Positions 22,568 to 36,829 of a DNA stretch of 64,000 nt are shown here, in pieces. Source of the DNA: Polytrichum commune. Taxonomy: Eukaryota > Streptophyta > Polytrichopsida > Polytrichales > Polytrichaceae. A program made the translations under genes and the position numbers. The DNA is taken from assembly GCA_950295325.1 (NCBI GenBank), contig OX485808.1, forward strand, positions 17,566,527 through 17,630,526, given 5' to 3'. Under the pieces are notes generated by a model, which worked only from the letters and a program-made list of their open reading frames with translations, was not told where the DNA came from and made no database searches. Within the stretch, counting starts at the first letter, position 1. Each line of letters starts with the position of its first letter.

Positions 22568-23660
22568 CTTCATTAAATGTTCACTTTTGTCGCCCGCGAG
22601 CGCTGCAGGTATCGTATAACTCTTTGACCGATCCTTGCAGAAATTCATGGTATGGTTGGTTAATGTCGAAGCACTTACAGTACATGATTTGATATTAAAA
22701 AAGAAGGTCGACATTTGATGGTGGCCACCCTCGAGATGCTCACGTCCAAAAACAGGAAGAGATGGATGTCATTGATTTAACATGTGTTTGTCACCATTGC
22801 GAGGTGGCAAGCCCTCTAGTCCTGTCTGTGTGTAAGTGGGGCTACAATAGTGTGGAATGGTGACCGTTGGGTGGTAATTAATGGTCTGTCTCTCCTTGTT
22901 TTTCGTCTGAAACATTACTCTGTCTGCTCCCGTATATTGTCTGTGGGTCCTGGTTTAGAACAAGATGGGAAAGGAAATGGTACTATGCGACTAAGTAACA
23001 GTATGTCAGGAGGGAGTGACTTGTATCTGAAGTTGGTCACCCCCAGAGTTGAAGGAGAAGCTTAGTGTTTGATGGTGACCATTAAGAGCTTAAAAAATGG
23101 TCAGTGTCTGTCAAAATTATAAGAAGAGAGACATTAATTACTTGTTAGTCACTATCTTGAGTTGGCCACCTTCCTCTGAAAGTGCTGTATGTAATACTAC
23201 AATGAACCTTTTCTGAAAATCTTCACTTTAAGCCTTGCCATGGAGCAGCCGGACTCAATAATATAGGAGTCAATTGCATGGTGACATGGGGGACTGTAAA
23301 ATATTGGATAAGGAATTTTGTGAATGACATCTTATTGATTTTTCTGAAATTTCTTATTCTCCATGCAGGAATGTTTGAAAGGCCAGTATATACACTAAGC
23401 TAATAGGCAGCTCGGAGGAGCTGGTTTTTGAAGTTTATCGAACTTTGTTTATTTGATTATTTGGATTGATGCATGCGGCGACTACAGCACAGGAGCATCT
23501 TTCACCATGTACCCACTGCAATGTCAGGCTATTCATTGATTTGTAACGGCAAGGAAACCGACTTTATGTATGGTCAGCAGCTTCTTGTTCGACAGCCAGC
23601 CTCCCGAACTCCCACCGACAGCACAAAATAAAATATGTAGCATTGTGCTTAATTTGTAGA
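22568..23660 (+). other. Probable 3' untranslated region with an intron
   Basis: GCAG/GTATCG near 22609 can serve as a donor and CTCCATGCAG near 23369 as an acceptor. The second part ends near an AATAAA at 23627. The 71-codon open frame inside (22850-23065) looks like intronic noise. Alternative: separate intergenic DNA with polyadenylation directly after the stop. Confidence 0.4.
23627..23632 (+). terminator. AATAAA polyadenylation signal
   Basis: Canonical AATAAA in CACAAAATAAAATATG, followed by T/G-rich sequence (GCATTGTGCTTAATTTGT). It is likely used by the proline-rich protein gene upstream. Confidence 0.4.
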
Positions 23661-24167
23661 GTGTGACTAGCTACAGGTCATGTATGAGTATGTGTACACC
23701 ATGATGATCACGATGCGGAGTACCAAATAGGTCAACGCAGCAAGAGTACTACCCCAATACCATCGATGATTCCGTGTTGTGGTGGGTATTGCGCTAGTAC
23801 TTTAGTCCAGTGTGTTGATGTAGGGCAAAAACTTGTAGCAAACATGTTGATGTTGGGCAGTGGCCATGAGGCCGGTGTCTGTTGAATAACAAGCATCCAG
23901 TTGGCTGGATCCACTCACTACCCATATTTATTGCAACTTGTGCAAGTTGCTGAGTCTGGGCAATGAGCATGACATATGGCATTGGCAATTATTTCCATGT
24001 GATGATCAATTGTTTTATTTTTCCACCTCACATTCAACCTCAAATTAGATGATTCAACCTCACATTCAACAGTAATCGTCAACCTTCACAGATGCCGATT
24101 TTGTTGAACATAAGCCTACTAAACGATTTCTCGAAATCCATGACGTGAGTCCACACTGTAAAAGCCA
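23661..24167. other. Intergenic, no gene recognised
   Basis: Two overlapping 60-64 codon frames on the minus strand (23732-23988) are not convincing. Nothing else seen. Confidence 0.5.
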
Positions 24168-24545
24168 ATAAGGTCTGTAGCCCTATTAGGGGCACTTCCA
24201 ACTCCAGGGACATGTTTGAGCTGTTAGATCTAAAATTTCTCATCCAATCAGCAAATCCTGGATCATTAAGATTGTCATTTCAAATTCCAAAATCAGATGT
24301 GTAATGCAAAAATTATAGGAGGTCAAAGTGAAAATGTCCTTTCTATTTAAGTAGTCACATAGACCCTCCCAATTATGTGAACAATTCAAGTGTCCACATT
24401 TAAAGCACATTTCACTCTCATCATAGCATGTGTCTTTTTGGTGTCGTTAAGGACAAGACTTGCCATATGTTACTGAAATATAGGTGCCCAATTAAGAATA
24501 GTAACCACATCAGGCCCACATCCCTTAGTTGGATTTTGTACCTCA
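24168..24545 (+). repeat. Dispersed repeat family E, copy 3
   Basis: Matches copies at 4455 and 6135 in the same orientation: GGGGCACTTCCAACTCCAGG, ATTATAGGAGGTCAAAGTG, GTGTCTTTTTGGTGTCGTTA, GCCCAATTAAGAATAGTAA. It is the only family-E copy near a gene, lying about 0.9 kb beyond the 3' end of the presequence protease. Confidence 0.6.
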
Positions 24546-25428
24546 GGCAAATTAACCCTTAAAGGACAATGCTGCCCCACGGGCTTGGTATTATTTTGGG
24601 AGAATCTTGTTCAAAACTTCTACTCCATTGCATCAAATGGGGTTTTTAGAATGCCAAATCGAGCACCTTAGCAAGATCTATACTTCTTTAGAATAGAGCC
24701 TATGTAAATTAATTGGTTAATCATGCTTTAAATGAATTTTAAAAGATATTTTGGGTGTGGTATCGGGAAAGCAGATGTCCTTTAAGGGTTAACTACAGGT
24801 TATTAGATGCTCCAATCCTAGAACATGATAGGACGGGTTCTGGAAGTTCCGCCCGATTGGACAGGTTATGTAATCTCATATCAACATATCTCTTTAATTC
24901 CAAGGTACAGTAAATGGTAGTAACTTCTGTATAGGGTGCTCAACTGTTTTACAGCTTTGGCTGTCCAGGAGTTCCAGGCAGACTTAGCCAGCTGGAATTC
25001 TCCATTCATTCTGACAAACTTTTTCTTAAAATGATTAAATTCACGTGTGTTGCACTACGATGGAATATGTATACTTGAGTCATAATACACACAAATTGAT
25101 CGTCACCACCAGTCATGACAGTTCACAATATCAACCATCTTTGCAATCCAGAAGTTAGTTGTTGTGTGTACTCAGTTGATGGTCCAGGAAATTTGGTGTA
25201 AAAGGGTCAGCTTCCTCAAACATAGATTACATTACAATTGGCACTTCACACAATTTCCACAATCGACACTCTTTTATCAAAAAAAATGTGTCGTCCCTCT
25301 CTTGTATATATGTGCACATGACAGGTCTACACAGAATCAGCAGACCTATCATAAATTTAAATCTACTGCAGGCTGATCCATTTCCTTCTAAAGAAAAAAC
25401 CAGACCTCTCAAAGTCTCATGTGACGAT
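24546..25428. other. 3' flank of presequence protease, no gene recognised
   Basis: Likely contains the protease 3' untranslated region on the minus strand next to 25428. No other feature seen. Confidence 0.5.
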
Positions 25429-28400
25429 CTACAGAACTCTACGGACTTCTAGAAGGCCGGATCGCTCATTGTTTGCAGCAGCAATATCATCAGCTGATGC
25501 CACAGCAACAATCACACCCTTCTCTTTTACGGACTCCAATGCATCAGCAAAAGCATGGAAGTCTTTCACACTGCACAAACAAGAATGGCTCATCAAATGT
25601 TTGCGAGTTTCACTTTAATCAAGCTTCTACAGTGCAATGCATTACATACAAGTCAAAGAAAATAATCTCAAAAGGAACAGGATAAATGAACACCACCTTT
25701 AAAAAGCACAAGTTTGCAGCCAATGAAAGCATATGATGCAATATTACCTAGTAGATAGAATTTCCTCCCGTCTGCGCTGCCTCTCCTCATCAGTAATTCC
25801 CATGATGTAACGCATCAGGCTACAAACACACAAACCAGAAAAATAAGTCTTCAAGTAGGATCTTTTGATGATTGATCAGCGTTTTAAATGCAAGGTCTTC
25901 ATCTGCAACAAATTGTGGGAGTCTTAAAACCATGGTAGCCTGATTGTTAAGCTAGGGCCATTTGAGTAGCAAAAAGCTACTAAACACTGATGTTGGAGAC
26001 TACTACAAGTTGCCACCCAGATAGCAGTTTTGGACACCATGGGTTTAATAATGTACCTGGAGTAACCCTTGGCATCAGGCAACTGATAAGAATCCACATC
26101 ACCAATTGTACCAATTATAGCTTTCGTTAATGAATCACTATCCATCTCAAGCTCCCGCAAGAACTCAACTGTTCCATCATAATTGTCTAATGTCTTCACT
26201 AGATTTGGATCCCTGTACGAGAGGTATGAAAATACTCCTGCAAAAGATAACCCATATATTAGCTTGATGCTTTACGCAAGAAGACCACGACTGCCCAGAT
26301 CATTGTAGCTCTGCTGGAAAGGACAGGAAGATATGATTCTACACAAACTGACACTCATTCTTGGAAGATCCCCGCAACCAAGGTTGACATACTCAATACA
26401 TTGTATACAGGAAATAAATGCAGAAATATATCAAAGAAACCAGTAGAAATGCTGGATTTCGATGAACTATAATATTGTGCATTTGTAAAATGTGACTAAC
26501 CAAACCAGGCTTTGATGATAATTTGTTTCTATAACGAGTGAAGTTAGCGACCAAGAAGAGATAGTTGCTATGTTTGAAAGTAACCTGAGTGACTGTCAAA
26601 ATCGCAGAATCCTCCATAAGCACCACCACTGACACGCACACGGTCCCAAAGCCAAGTGTTTCCAATGTACTTCGAAATAACATACGCACTGCCGTCCAAT
26701 TCATATCCTGCATCATACAAATTTCCAGCTTTGCCTACATAGTTGACCTGCACAATCAAACAAACCAGTAACTCAAGTAAGCAGATGTACCTTTTACACA
26801 CTACTGTAGGGTGTTGTCTGGTTTGACACAGTATAATTACATTATTGAAATGATTTGCCACATGTCACATTCAAATTATTCAAGACTGTCATGAAACCCA
26901 TGTGGAATTGCTTTTTGACACCAGTCCACACTCGATGATAGTGCATGAATTCTCAGTATCAACTGATCTTGCAGTCAATCATTGAACAACTTGAGTACAT
27001 CATGAAGAGTATGAAAGGAAACAGACATATGTATCTAGTTTGAGGCATGTGACAAGTGGATTTGAGGCTCAGACACATGTCTAATTCATTGTATGTAGGA
27101 AAAGACCTGTGTTGGAATAACGAGACCCTCGTTCACAAAAGGCAGCCGTTGGTTCCAATCAGCAAGGTTTCCACCAGTAGATGGCATGGCATCCAAGAAG
27201 GTTGAAACATAAGCATCAGCATTGGTAAGGGTGCGTTCATCTGCAGTCAAGTTTACGATTGTGCCCTTGCTCGTAAGCAATTCATTACGAATTTCATTCA
27301 AAGATTCCACAACTGAAGGCCAATCTTCATCCACCCTCTTCTCCAAATCTCTCAAATACTCCAAGTAACTGCCAAGGAGAATGAATGCAAACAAAGTAAG
27401 TTAGTTGCTGACAACACATGGAGACAGAAAAACATGATGATAACACTGAAGTATAGAATATATCAACTGATCAGCCAAAAGTCTCATATTAGAGTCACCC
27501 ATAGACTCTCTGGGCCAAAATCCAAGTGAGTTGGCTAAAATATGAGTTTGTGAGGCTATGTGCACAGTCACCCCAAATTGTCATAAGGCTTGATTTAACA
27601 TGCTAAAAGAGTGGGGTCAGACTATAAAAAACTGGCTGTGTAGCTTGTCATACTACGATCAGTGCGTCAATCTGGCCTTGCATAGGCCAATCAGAAATCT
27701 AATGTGAGGAGTCCCTATTATTGATCCTAAAGCTCTCTCAAAGTATTGGGATTATCAGAAAAGTTTCAAGGAGTTTCACCCGACTTTCACAACTAGGCTC
27801 CAACACAAGATGCTCTAACAGGCTCTTAATAGGAAAGTCCCTCAAAGATGCACCAACGTCCTAGTTTGGTCCCTCAAAGACGAAATTTACAGATAACTCT
27901 ATTGCTTTCAAGAATTTATAAGACTCCAACTATAATGGCACAAAGGATATATACCTTAGTCCTCCCATCTGCTCGCTAACCCACCCTGCAGTATTGAGCT
28001 TTGCATCCATACGTGCTGCAGCAACACCATGTCCACCACCGCTAATCCGGCTCTGCATACATGCCCAGAAAATATTAATGATTCGTTCACCTTAAGGACT
28101 ATTGAAGACAATTCCCCTAAACAAATGTCCATCACAAATTAAAGCAGGAAAATAGCTTGAACCAGGTACATTCACAGAAACTTATGCAATGGTGTACCTC
28201 CATGCGTGACTTGCTCTGCAGCACAAACTGCTTGAAGCGTGCTTGGTCCGTAAACTTGACATCCTGGAGTACCTTCCGCATCTGCCCACACACACAAACA
28301 AATTAAATTAATTGTCCAATACGAATACAAAAATTTGAAAAGACACTCCAGGTGCTTGTCCGACATGACACTTGAGTGATGTATCCTGCACTTCGAAAAA

Positions 28401-31400
28401 CTAAAGCAGCAAACACATGGGCATGAGAACTACCTCCCCAAAAGCCTGCACACAGCAACTGTTCACTGACAGAACTTGTTACAAGTGAAAAAATCATGTA
28501 TGTACCAATTCAAAGAGATCGGACGTCTGGGAGGCCATTGCCTTCCCTCTTATAATAATATGGCTGGATGGTTCTGCCTTTCCCCGAACCGATGATGTGG
28601 AGGGGTACACAGAAATCCCACCAGTCTTGCGTCCAATCAGCTGACTCAGCTGAACAAAATCTAGATCACCTGTTCCCATCTCCAGCAATGACTGACTGCA
28701 ACCCGGAAAAAAAGCCCATGAGACAGACAACTCAGAAAAAAAAGTAAAATGGAATGAGAGATAAAATCCTCTCACCAAGTGAAGTGACATTCAGTATAAC
28801 ATAAACATGATAGACAATTAAAAGCACACTGCTCAACCATTACGAATAACCCATAATCAAGGGCCCAGATATATTTGAACTAATTTGAGTAATTCACCAA
28901 TAATAGATAATATCAGTCAAGGAAATAGACATGAGTACATAAAAATACACAGTAACAAGATAAATTTGTAGAGGATAAGTACCAAAATAGAGGCACCAGT
29001 GGAAGAAGCTCAGCTTTCACAGTGCGCATATTGAAAGCCACCTCTGTGTATAACACATCATTTGTAAACAAATCATGTCGGAGAACTGTACTGCCCTTCA
29101 ACTCACCAACCTGCAAGTTCAAAGTCTCCAAAGAATGTATCAGGAAACCTCAGGGAAACAAGAGTATACAGTTGAAATCTCAAGATGAATTATAAAACTA
29201 ACAAGCCATAACTACTCAAGATGAGTCGATAAATGCAATAATTTTGTGTTGAGCAAAAGAACAGGATCAACGCAGATTTAGAAAAGATATGACAGCTTTT
29301 AAATGGCAAGTAACTTCCTGTAATTGAACAAGTGTACAACAAATGTGTGCAACAGGACTTCAACACTCACCGCAATAGGAATGTTGGTTGATTTCTTTGG
29401 GATGTCAGACAAAGCAAGACTTGGTACAACCTTCAGGGCTTCGGGAGAATCCGGAGTTTCTTGCTTCAAACGTAGATCTTCTGTGGCCCGGGTCAACTCA
29501 GCTAAATCTTCCTTGGTCATGCTTGCCTTGACTTTGGACAGCCTCTCTGCTTCTTGATCTTCATCTAGTTTCCCTTTCTCGGGATCAGGCTGTCAACACC
29601 AAAAAAATCCACCATATTCAAACAAGAATTTTTTTAACTGGGCACATAAAAGAAGTTGTTATGACCCACTTTCAAACATTTCTGAGCAGCTTCATGTCTC
29701 CAAAAATACTAAAAATATTTCTTACACACTGTGCATCTGGATTATTCAGTAAAAATGAAGCAACAGTTTAGAGCAAGTTACTTACGTGAAGTTCAATTGT
29801 CACACGATGAGGATTGTCCAAGATGAACTGTTGGATAAGTGGAGAAAAGACACCTTTCACTCCTTCAGTCTGTAGCCTTTGCTTGAAATGTTCCAAAGGC
29901 TTGGCAAATCGAAGGGGCTCAAAAGGATCAAGCCCATACAGCCATTTTCCCTAAGAAACAGTTGAAACTTGTTACAATCAGACCTTACATGCTAGACAGT
30001 GTTTGCAAATAGGGTGAAGTTGCAACAATATCAGAAAACTATTTACTAAAATACATAGATACCATACCAAGATAACTCAAGGGGACACACTCTGCAAAAC
30101 CATGCACAAAACCAACTATGCATCAAACCTTCCACACAATTATTAAACATCTACTCACCATGGATCGCAACATCAATGAAAGGCCACGAGGGAATGATCC
30201 AGTGTTATTTTCTCGCAAAGAGAACTCAATTGTATTCATGGAGGACTCCACTGCTTCAGGTGAGAAACCATCGTCAACAAGCTGTTTCAAAGTAGCAAAC
30301 ACTAGTTCCTCAACCTTCGATACATCCTCCTCTGCTACACCTGCAGGTCACAGTACATTGTATTAAGAGACAGATAAAAAAATTAAAAAAATTAAAAAAA
30401 ACTGTTTGACAATATATAGTTCACATATTTCACATCTGAGAAGCAGATACAAAGACCCATTAAAGAGTTTCCTGGTATGACCTGTCCATACATTAGGACT
30501 ACACAAGATCCACTTTTCACACCACTGATGCCTACTGAGATATGTGAGCCTTATTTGGTCTTTTTTCTTAACCAGACAACTATCTTTTTTTGGTATGTGG
30601 CAAGGCTTGTAGTAAAGAACAAACACCAAAAGGACACACTGTAACAATGAGATTGGATTATGTGCTGAAAATACAGACACCATTATAGGTTCCACAATTA
30701 ACATCACAACTGGGAGGACCTCTGTGATCACTTAAGAAGAACACAATTTTCTCTTTGACCTCCTAATACATTTGCATCTCAACTCCAATTCTAGAACTTA
30801 GAGATGACTATCTCGGACAATAAGAATAAATTACCTTTAAGACCAACACTAAACTGTGGTTGAACAAGCTCATCCTCAATTCCGCCTCCTATCATAGCTT
30901 CACCGAGCCCACTTTCCATCAATGCCTTCCGCAGAGGAGAACCAGGAGTCCCCAACATCAAGTGGTCCAAAAATCCTAGTGCTAGTTCTGTCTCAGGGTC
31001 CAATTGAGTGTCAGATAACACCCAGTTGATTGCAACCATATGCTTTCTTCCATTCTCATTTCCATCTCCAACTGCATATTTCTCAACTACACGCTTGGGT
31101 TCTGTAAACAGCTTCTGAATCTTCACCTCTGATTCCTGAGCCGCCGCATTGGCCTCAAAACCATTCAGGTATTCTGCATCCACAAATAGCACATTTAATC
31201 ACCATATTAGCTAAACCATTGGACAGAATCTGGTGCAAATTCCAAGGAAGATATAGATATTGCTGATATGGATTGTTAAGCAGCAGCAATGGTGATATGT
31301 TATCTGCAAAGGATGTTTCAACTCACCACTGATAATTCGCAGTCGCTCATTAGGATTGTCGTCTCCATAGAACCACACTCGTGCATTGCTTGGATGATAG

Positions 31401-34314
31401 AACTTGGCATGAAATTCCTGTTGAGCACCAGATAATTTAACACTCCGGAAATTATGCTACTCTAGCTTTGGTACTAAATATGAACAAGGAACCCTCTCAA
31501 AAGGAAACTTACAAGATACTGAGCTTTCTAAAGTACCTTAAGAAAATTCGAAATCTTAAGCTTATGACACTGCCCTAAAAAATGAGACAAGTATGAAATA
31601 TATCTTGCAGAAATACTTACCTTAAACTGTTCAAAGGTTAAGTCGGGAATCACTGTGGGATCTCCACCACTATCCACACCATATGTGTTGTCTGGAAACG
31701 AAGCCTGGGAGAAAACAATTCAATTTTTCCAGTTATTATCAGTTTTGGGGCATTTTGCACTTTCAGATAAAAGTGCCTGGAAAATCCTACAAGCACAGAG
31801 AGAGGAAAGACAGCACTTAGAAATGAAGGGTCTCTTCATACCTGCTGTGAGACACGACCTAACACATTATCCGGCTGGGAATACACACCCTTCATCTCAT
31901 TGAACACAACTCCTGCACACATACATATATTTCATCCAAATTAATTTCAATGTGTTGAATATAGGATGCCACAACTGACACCTCCAGCAGATGGTTTGAC
32001 ACTGAAAGGCTTAGACAGTGGACTGTTGACCTACAGAAAAGCACAGAAAGTTGTCCTTCACACAAAATAAACAGTCTTTACCAAGCCAAATACCAGATAA
32101 AAGGAGGAAACTATTGATAGGCACCAAATGCTCCCTGAAAAACGTACAGGTCACCCACAAAGGCCTACCTTTATAGGTGATATCTTCTGCAGGATCATTT
32201 AACTCATAATGCCAACCCTCCTGTTGAAATGTTTGGATCTCATTCACACATTTGGGATAGAACACCGCATCCAGATATACATCCACCAAATTGTAGAAAT
32301 CCTGTTCAAACATCAAACCAATTTGCAAAGATTATTTGGTTGCACAACTCCCGCCAAATAACTATTGTCTTGACATATTGTCATTCTATTTGATCATGCT
32401 TTCAAGAAATGTCTACAATCAAAACGCAAGACAGCCACAATCAATCCTGAGGCACTTACACACCTACCATTGTCGAAGCATAATTATAATGCATGGAAAG
32501 AAGTCGTGCATGCACCGCACCGCTGATTTGAATATACTTCAAAAACATACATGCTGAAAAGGATGGCAAATAGTGGACAATTTCCACCACACAAAATGCA
32601 ATCAGAAAGGCTGAAAAGAATTGTGCAGAGACCGGTGCTAACCTGAAGATTGGTAGAAGCTACCGGATAGCAAGTCCGGTCTGGGTATGTGAAAGCATTA
32701 AGAAAAGTGTGTAGACTACCTTTCAATAGCTCTACAAATGGTTCCTTCAAAGGATACTTGCGAGAGCCACAAAGTACACTATGTTCTAAAATGTGGGGAA
32801 TTCCTGTGGAGTCCTTTCTGCAGAAAAATATGTCACACCACCAGTACTAATTAATTATACTGCCATCCTCAAGTCTCAACAAGAGCAAAAGCTGGAATCC
32901 TAATCCCAAACACCTTCAACAATATAATCTAACACAATTTTGTGAATATATATGTGCCAGGAAGAGTAATACACTTGAATTGATTATTAATCATCTACAG
33001 AAACTGAAAAATATAATTCTATGGCCTACTGAGGAAAAAGCTGATGAGATTTTAGCTACCGTCAGAAAACCAACTGGCAAAGTGTAAATTCAATACAAGA
33101 GCAAATGGTACACTCTGCATGCCAGAAACAAAGCTAAAATCACTGATTCTTGGTGTTGAGAGGAAAGAACCAGGAGTTTTAAGGGCTTCAAATACACTTA
33201 CGGGGGTGTGCGGAAGACAATCCCAAACACCTTATTCTCGTCATCGTTGATGACAGACATTATTTCAGCGCCTGTCTTTTTGTGGCGGTACAAAGTTGCA
33301 GTGGACTTATATTCATCAACGAACTGCTCTTGCACTTGCTCAAACCCTAACTCCTTCACAAGTTCCGGGTCGGCACCTAAACCCGACAATGCATTTTCAC
33401 TCAATTAATTTACCTTAGCTAGCATAATCATGTTCGATAAATCACTCTCTTAAAAAACTGACCAATTGATTAATAATTCACATTCATAAGCACGTGAGCC
33501 AGCCTAACAGAGTTTCTAAAAGCGTTTTAAAGGCACCAGCACTCAGCTAGCATAATCAATCTTATTGACTATTCAAATCCGTAAGCAGATGTGCAAACCT
33601 AAAAAATCCAAAAATCTATTGAACCAGCAGCAATTTCTATATGAACCCTAATTGAATCCCCAAAAATCATCAAAAGAAGAGTTAGATTAACTCATCCAAC
33701 AAAAAGAGACCAGAGAATGCACAATTGAATTAGGAAGAACTACCGAACTCAGAAATTTCTCATTAAAACACTTAAACCCATTTACAATACACTACACATG
33801 CCATTTCACCCCTGGATACTAAGAATGCGAAAATCCCCCAATCCAAAAACCCATATTCAAAAACTCCACATTCCCAATACAACCAAACTAAACAGAGAGA
33901 ATCGTCCTTAACAATGCAAAATGCAGCTTGATGATAATTGACATAACTCCAGCAAATCACATTCAAACATCCAGCTCTCAAAAACTGATGGGTCGTGGGA
34001 TTAAATGGGCCTTGTGAAGAAAGTAAAAGATTTGAACCTGTTTTCTGGGGGACGGGGGTGACCACAGCTTGGGGGCTCAAAGAATACTCTGTTCTCGCAG
34101 AGAGTGATGGTGGCTTCCATCGCAGAGGAGTGACAGCAACACGGAGACCGGCTCTACCAAGAATTAAACCCCTTGAACCCACCCACTGAGGGCTTGTGGC
34201 TCTCACAGGAGCAAGAAAAGCACGGGGTCTTGTGCTCACACTTCTCCTCACCCATCCTCCAGCTCTGCTTGCGACTTGAAGCGTTGAGCCCCGAAGGGCA
34301 GCTTGCGCGTGCAT
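25429..34314 (-). CDS. PREP: Presequence protease (PreP), organellar M16C zinc metalloprotease
   Basis: Degrades cleaved targeting peptides and other short peptides in the mitochondrial matrix and chloroplast stroma. Twenty exons, 5' to 3': 34314-34038, 33376-33202, 32817-32643, 32301-32169, 31912-31842, 31704-31621, 31417-31327, 31173-30835, 30340-30159, 29950-29786, 29589-29371, 29110-28983, 28695-28506, 28281-28198, 28052-27955, 27368-27107, 26747-26585, 26237-26057, 25819-25748, 25570-25429. They total 3,231 nt, a closed frame of 1,076 residues (Arabidopsis PreP about 1,080). All introns are GT-AG. Residues 1 to about 85 are an Arg/Ser/Ala-rich transit peptide with almost no acidic residues. 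The inverted zinc motif HILEH is at 159-163, the distal Glu in FNEMKG at 259, and the C-terminal catalytic Arg/Tyr pair at about 929 and 935 (RVSGGAY). No break is seen. The start is the first in-frame ATG (MHAQAAL). Confidence 0.96.
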
Positions 34315-34640
34315 TCTTACCACTAAAACCTAGCCTCAACAAACTCTTCACCAAACGCCTTCACTCAAATTGCAAATCCCAATGTGCACAACTACCGAAA
34401 CCAAATCGAAGCAATCCTCGCAGTCTTTGCTTGAGGACTTCTGTGCAATAATACGGTCTCGAGGCTCAATTGGGAGAATTGAGAGAACCTGTAAGGAGAA
34501 ACGGTGAATCTAACGCTACAGGGGATGAAAATGAGTGAGGTGAAGCTTAATGGAGAGGTATTGGAGTGGCGATCGTGGAGGTATTGCGTGTGCACTCGCA
34601 ATGGGAGATGTGATTTGCGGCGACGCGCATGAGCGGTCGG
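34315..34640 (-). promoter_or_regulatory. Probable 5' leader and promoter region of PREP
   Basis: More G/C-rich than surrounding DNA. No ATG lies just upstream in any frame that would obviously compete with the start at 34314. No clear TATA element was found. Confidence 0.35.
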
Positions 34641-36656
34641 AGCCTAGGGGTTTGTGTGGTCAGGCTCAAAAGGGAGGGAAGAGGGCCTGGAAGGATATCG
34701 AGGGGGGAGGTGCCCGCGGGCAGATAAAACAATGTTGGTTTCACGGGAAGTTACGCATGGGAATGAGCGGGCAAGGGGCTGTTTTGTCTGGGCAGCCGCG
34801 GGCAGGAGGAATCTGGGACGGGCAGCTAGGTCTGGACGCCGCGAAGGCCACGTTAGCGGTTGCTTGCGGAATGAGTGAGTTTGTGTGAGGGTGCCACGTG
34901 TATGCCCCCTTTGCAAGTTTGTGTGGAGGAAGGGCTTGAGTGGAGGGCATTGTTGAATTTGAAAGTGATTGGGCAATTTTGGAATTGGATTCTTCTAGAT
35001 CGATCGTTAAGGGTGGTTTTACATTATTGGGGTTTGGGCCCAAAACATCTCTCAAGCGGATCTTATTTTTAAACTCAAGATTGGACCCAAGCTCAAAGAT
35101 TGGTTTTTCCAAATCAAGAGGAGCATTTTTTTTGGTTGGGACCAATAAGATTTGGTGGAAAAGCAGTGCCACATTAACGGCACTTCATTTTTTCATACCT
35201 TGGACCCAAATTCTAGTGTAAAATTCTTCAGTTTATACTCTAAACTCTCAACCATGAACATCGCTTGATTTTGGAGTTTCTTGCATCTTGGAACATGGTA
35301 TAAACCCACCTTTGGACTTCATTAAGTATTGACCCATTGATACGTCATACATGCATGGACATCACAATTTTGTTGGCACTAAGTTGACCAATGGTAATTT
35401 TATTTTATCTTGTTGGCACTAAGCTGACCAATTGGCAAAATTATTTTATGACCACAAATCTCCTTCCTCTTTAATTACAATTCACAATGTTTTTTTGTTT
35501 TTGCTTCATTGCGTTGATTTTTGGTTGTGTTTGTGTGCTTTGAGTCAATCCCCAAATTTGTTGACATGACTCCCTTGGTCCCTCCCATGAACTTCCGCTT
35601 TTGGTGATTCTTAGGTCAAGCAAAAACCTGCCAAAGTGCAATTATGAGAGTTGAGGATGTTACATTACTTGAGCCCACTGATGTGTTTATGCTAGAGGAA
35701 ACTTAAAAAGTGGAAATAATCATATGACCGCAATTATACCTTCCAACATGTATGGGTCGCAAAACTTCCTTGGGCTCAAGTTGTCATTGGGCTTAATGGT
35801 AGCATTCACCAAGTTCAAAGTCTAGTTTATATAAATAAATGAAGTAAAGAAGAAGTTGTCGACCCCTCGGATGGATGATCTTTGAAAGCATGTAGCACGT
35901 CGAAAAGTGAGAGCCAACATTGTAAATATTTGCAAGAGGGGAGAGTTTTATGTTATCAAGGAATATTTGCATGTTGAAATTGCCAATTGGTCAGCATAGT
36001 GATTGGCGATTTGTGGTCTTGCAATGTGCACCAATCACGTGTTTTGTGTGACTTTAATAATTTGTGCAGCAACGCCTTTGAGCATGTCACCTATAAGTGG
36101 ACAAAGGATCTCAACATTGGTAAAGAAAAATATGCTTAAACATGTTCTTGGGATGTGGTGACAAGGGAAGGGTTGGCGGGATGCATTGCCTATGTTCAGG
36201 TAGAGTGTGCACATGCAACAACAAAGGTGATTTATGAGCTCAAAAAAATGTTTTCCTAGTTTTAACATTATGGATGCCTTGAGTGTAATTTACCCACAAT
36301 ATATGGTTATGGACTCATGTTAAGAAATTTTTGTATATCAGGTTGGAATACCCAAAGCGCACTTTTGAATGTAGAAGACCATTGTCATATACACAATGCA
36401 CCCCAAAAGGCATGACCAAATGATACCGTACATTCTTTAATGCACATGAGTTTGATTGTTAATCGTCCTTCTTTAAGATGACAAGGAAAGAAAATTTCAA
36501 GCATGCCATTGACCATGGCTCTCACTACGTGATATATTGTTGCAAGAAAATACAACTTCCAGTGAGGGTCATCAGTGATCTTATCCCCAAATTCTAGAGT
36601 CACCCCTTCCAATGAATAATAATGCTTCAACAACTTGTAGAAGAGCTTTGACACAA

Positions 36657-36829
36657 GAATTACTATGTTGGAGAACATCATAGCAACACTTGAAGAGAGG
36701 AATTGTATCTTGTATGAGTTTCTTAAAACAAGGAGAATCATAGAATTACTAAGTTGGAGAACATCATCGCAACACTTGAAGAAAGGAATTCTATTTTGTA
36801 GGAGCTTGTTAAAACAAGGAGAATCATAT
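36657..36829. repeat. Two-copy 86-bp tandem repeat
   Basis: GAATTACTATGTTGGAGAAC at 36657 recurs as GAATTACTAAGTTGGAGAAC at 36743. The two units align to their ends (AAAACAAGGAGAATCATA) with a few substitutions. Confidence 0.85.

Noticed and set aside
34154-34354. Upstream frame overlapping the PREP start in another phase
   Set aside because: It has no ATG at its beginning (the codon is TTG), so it would not act as an upstream ORF.
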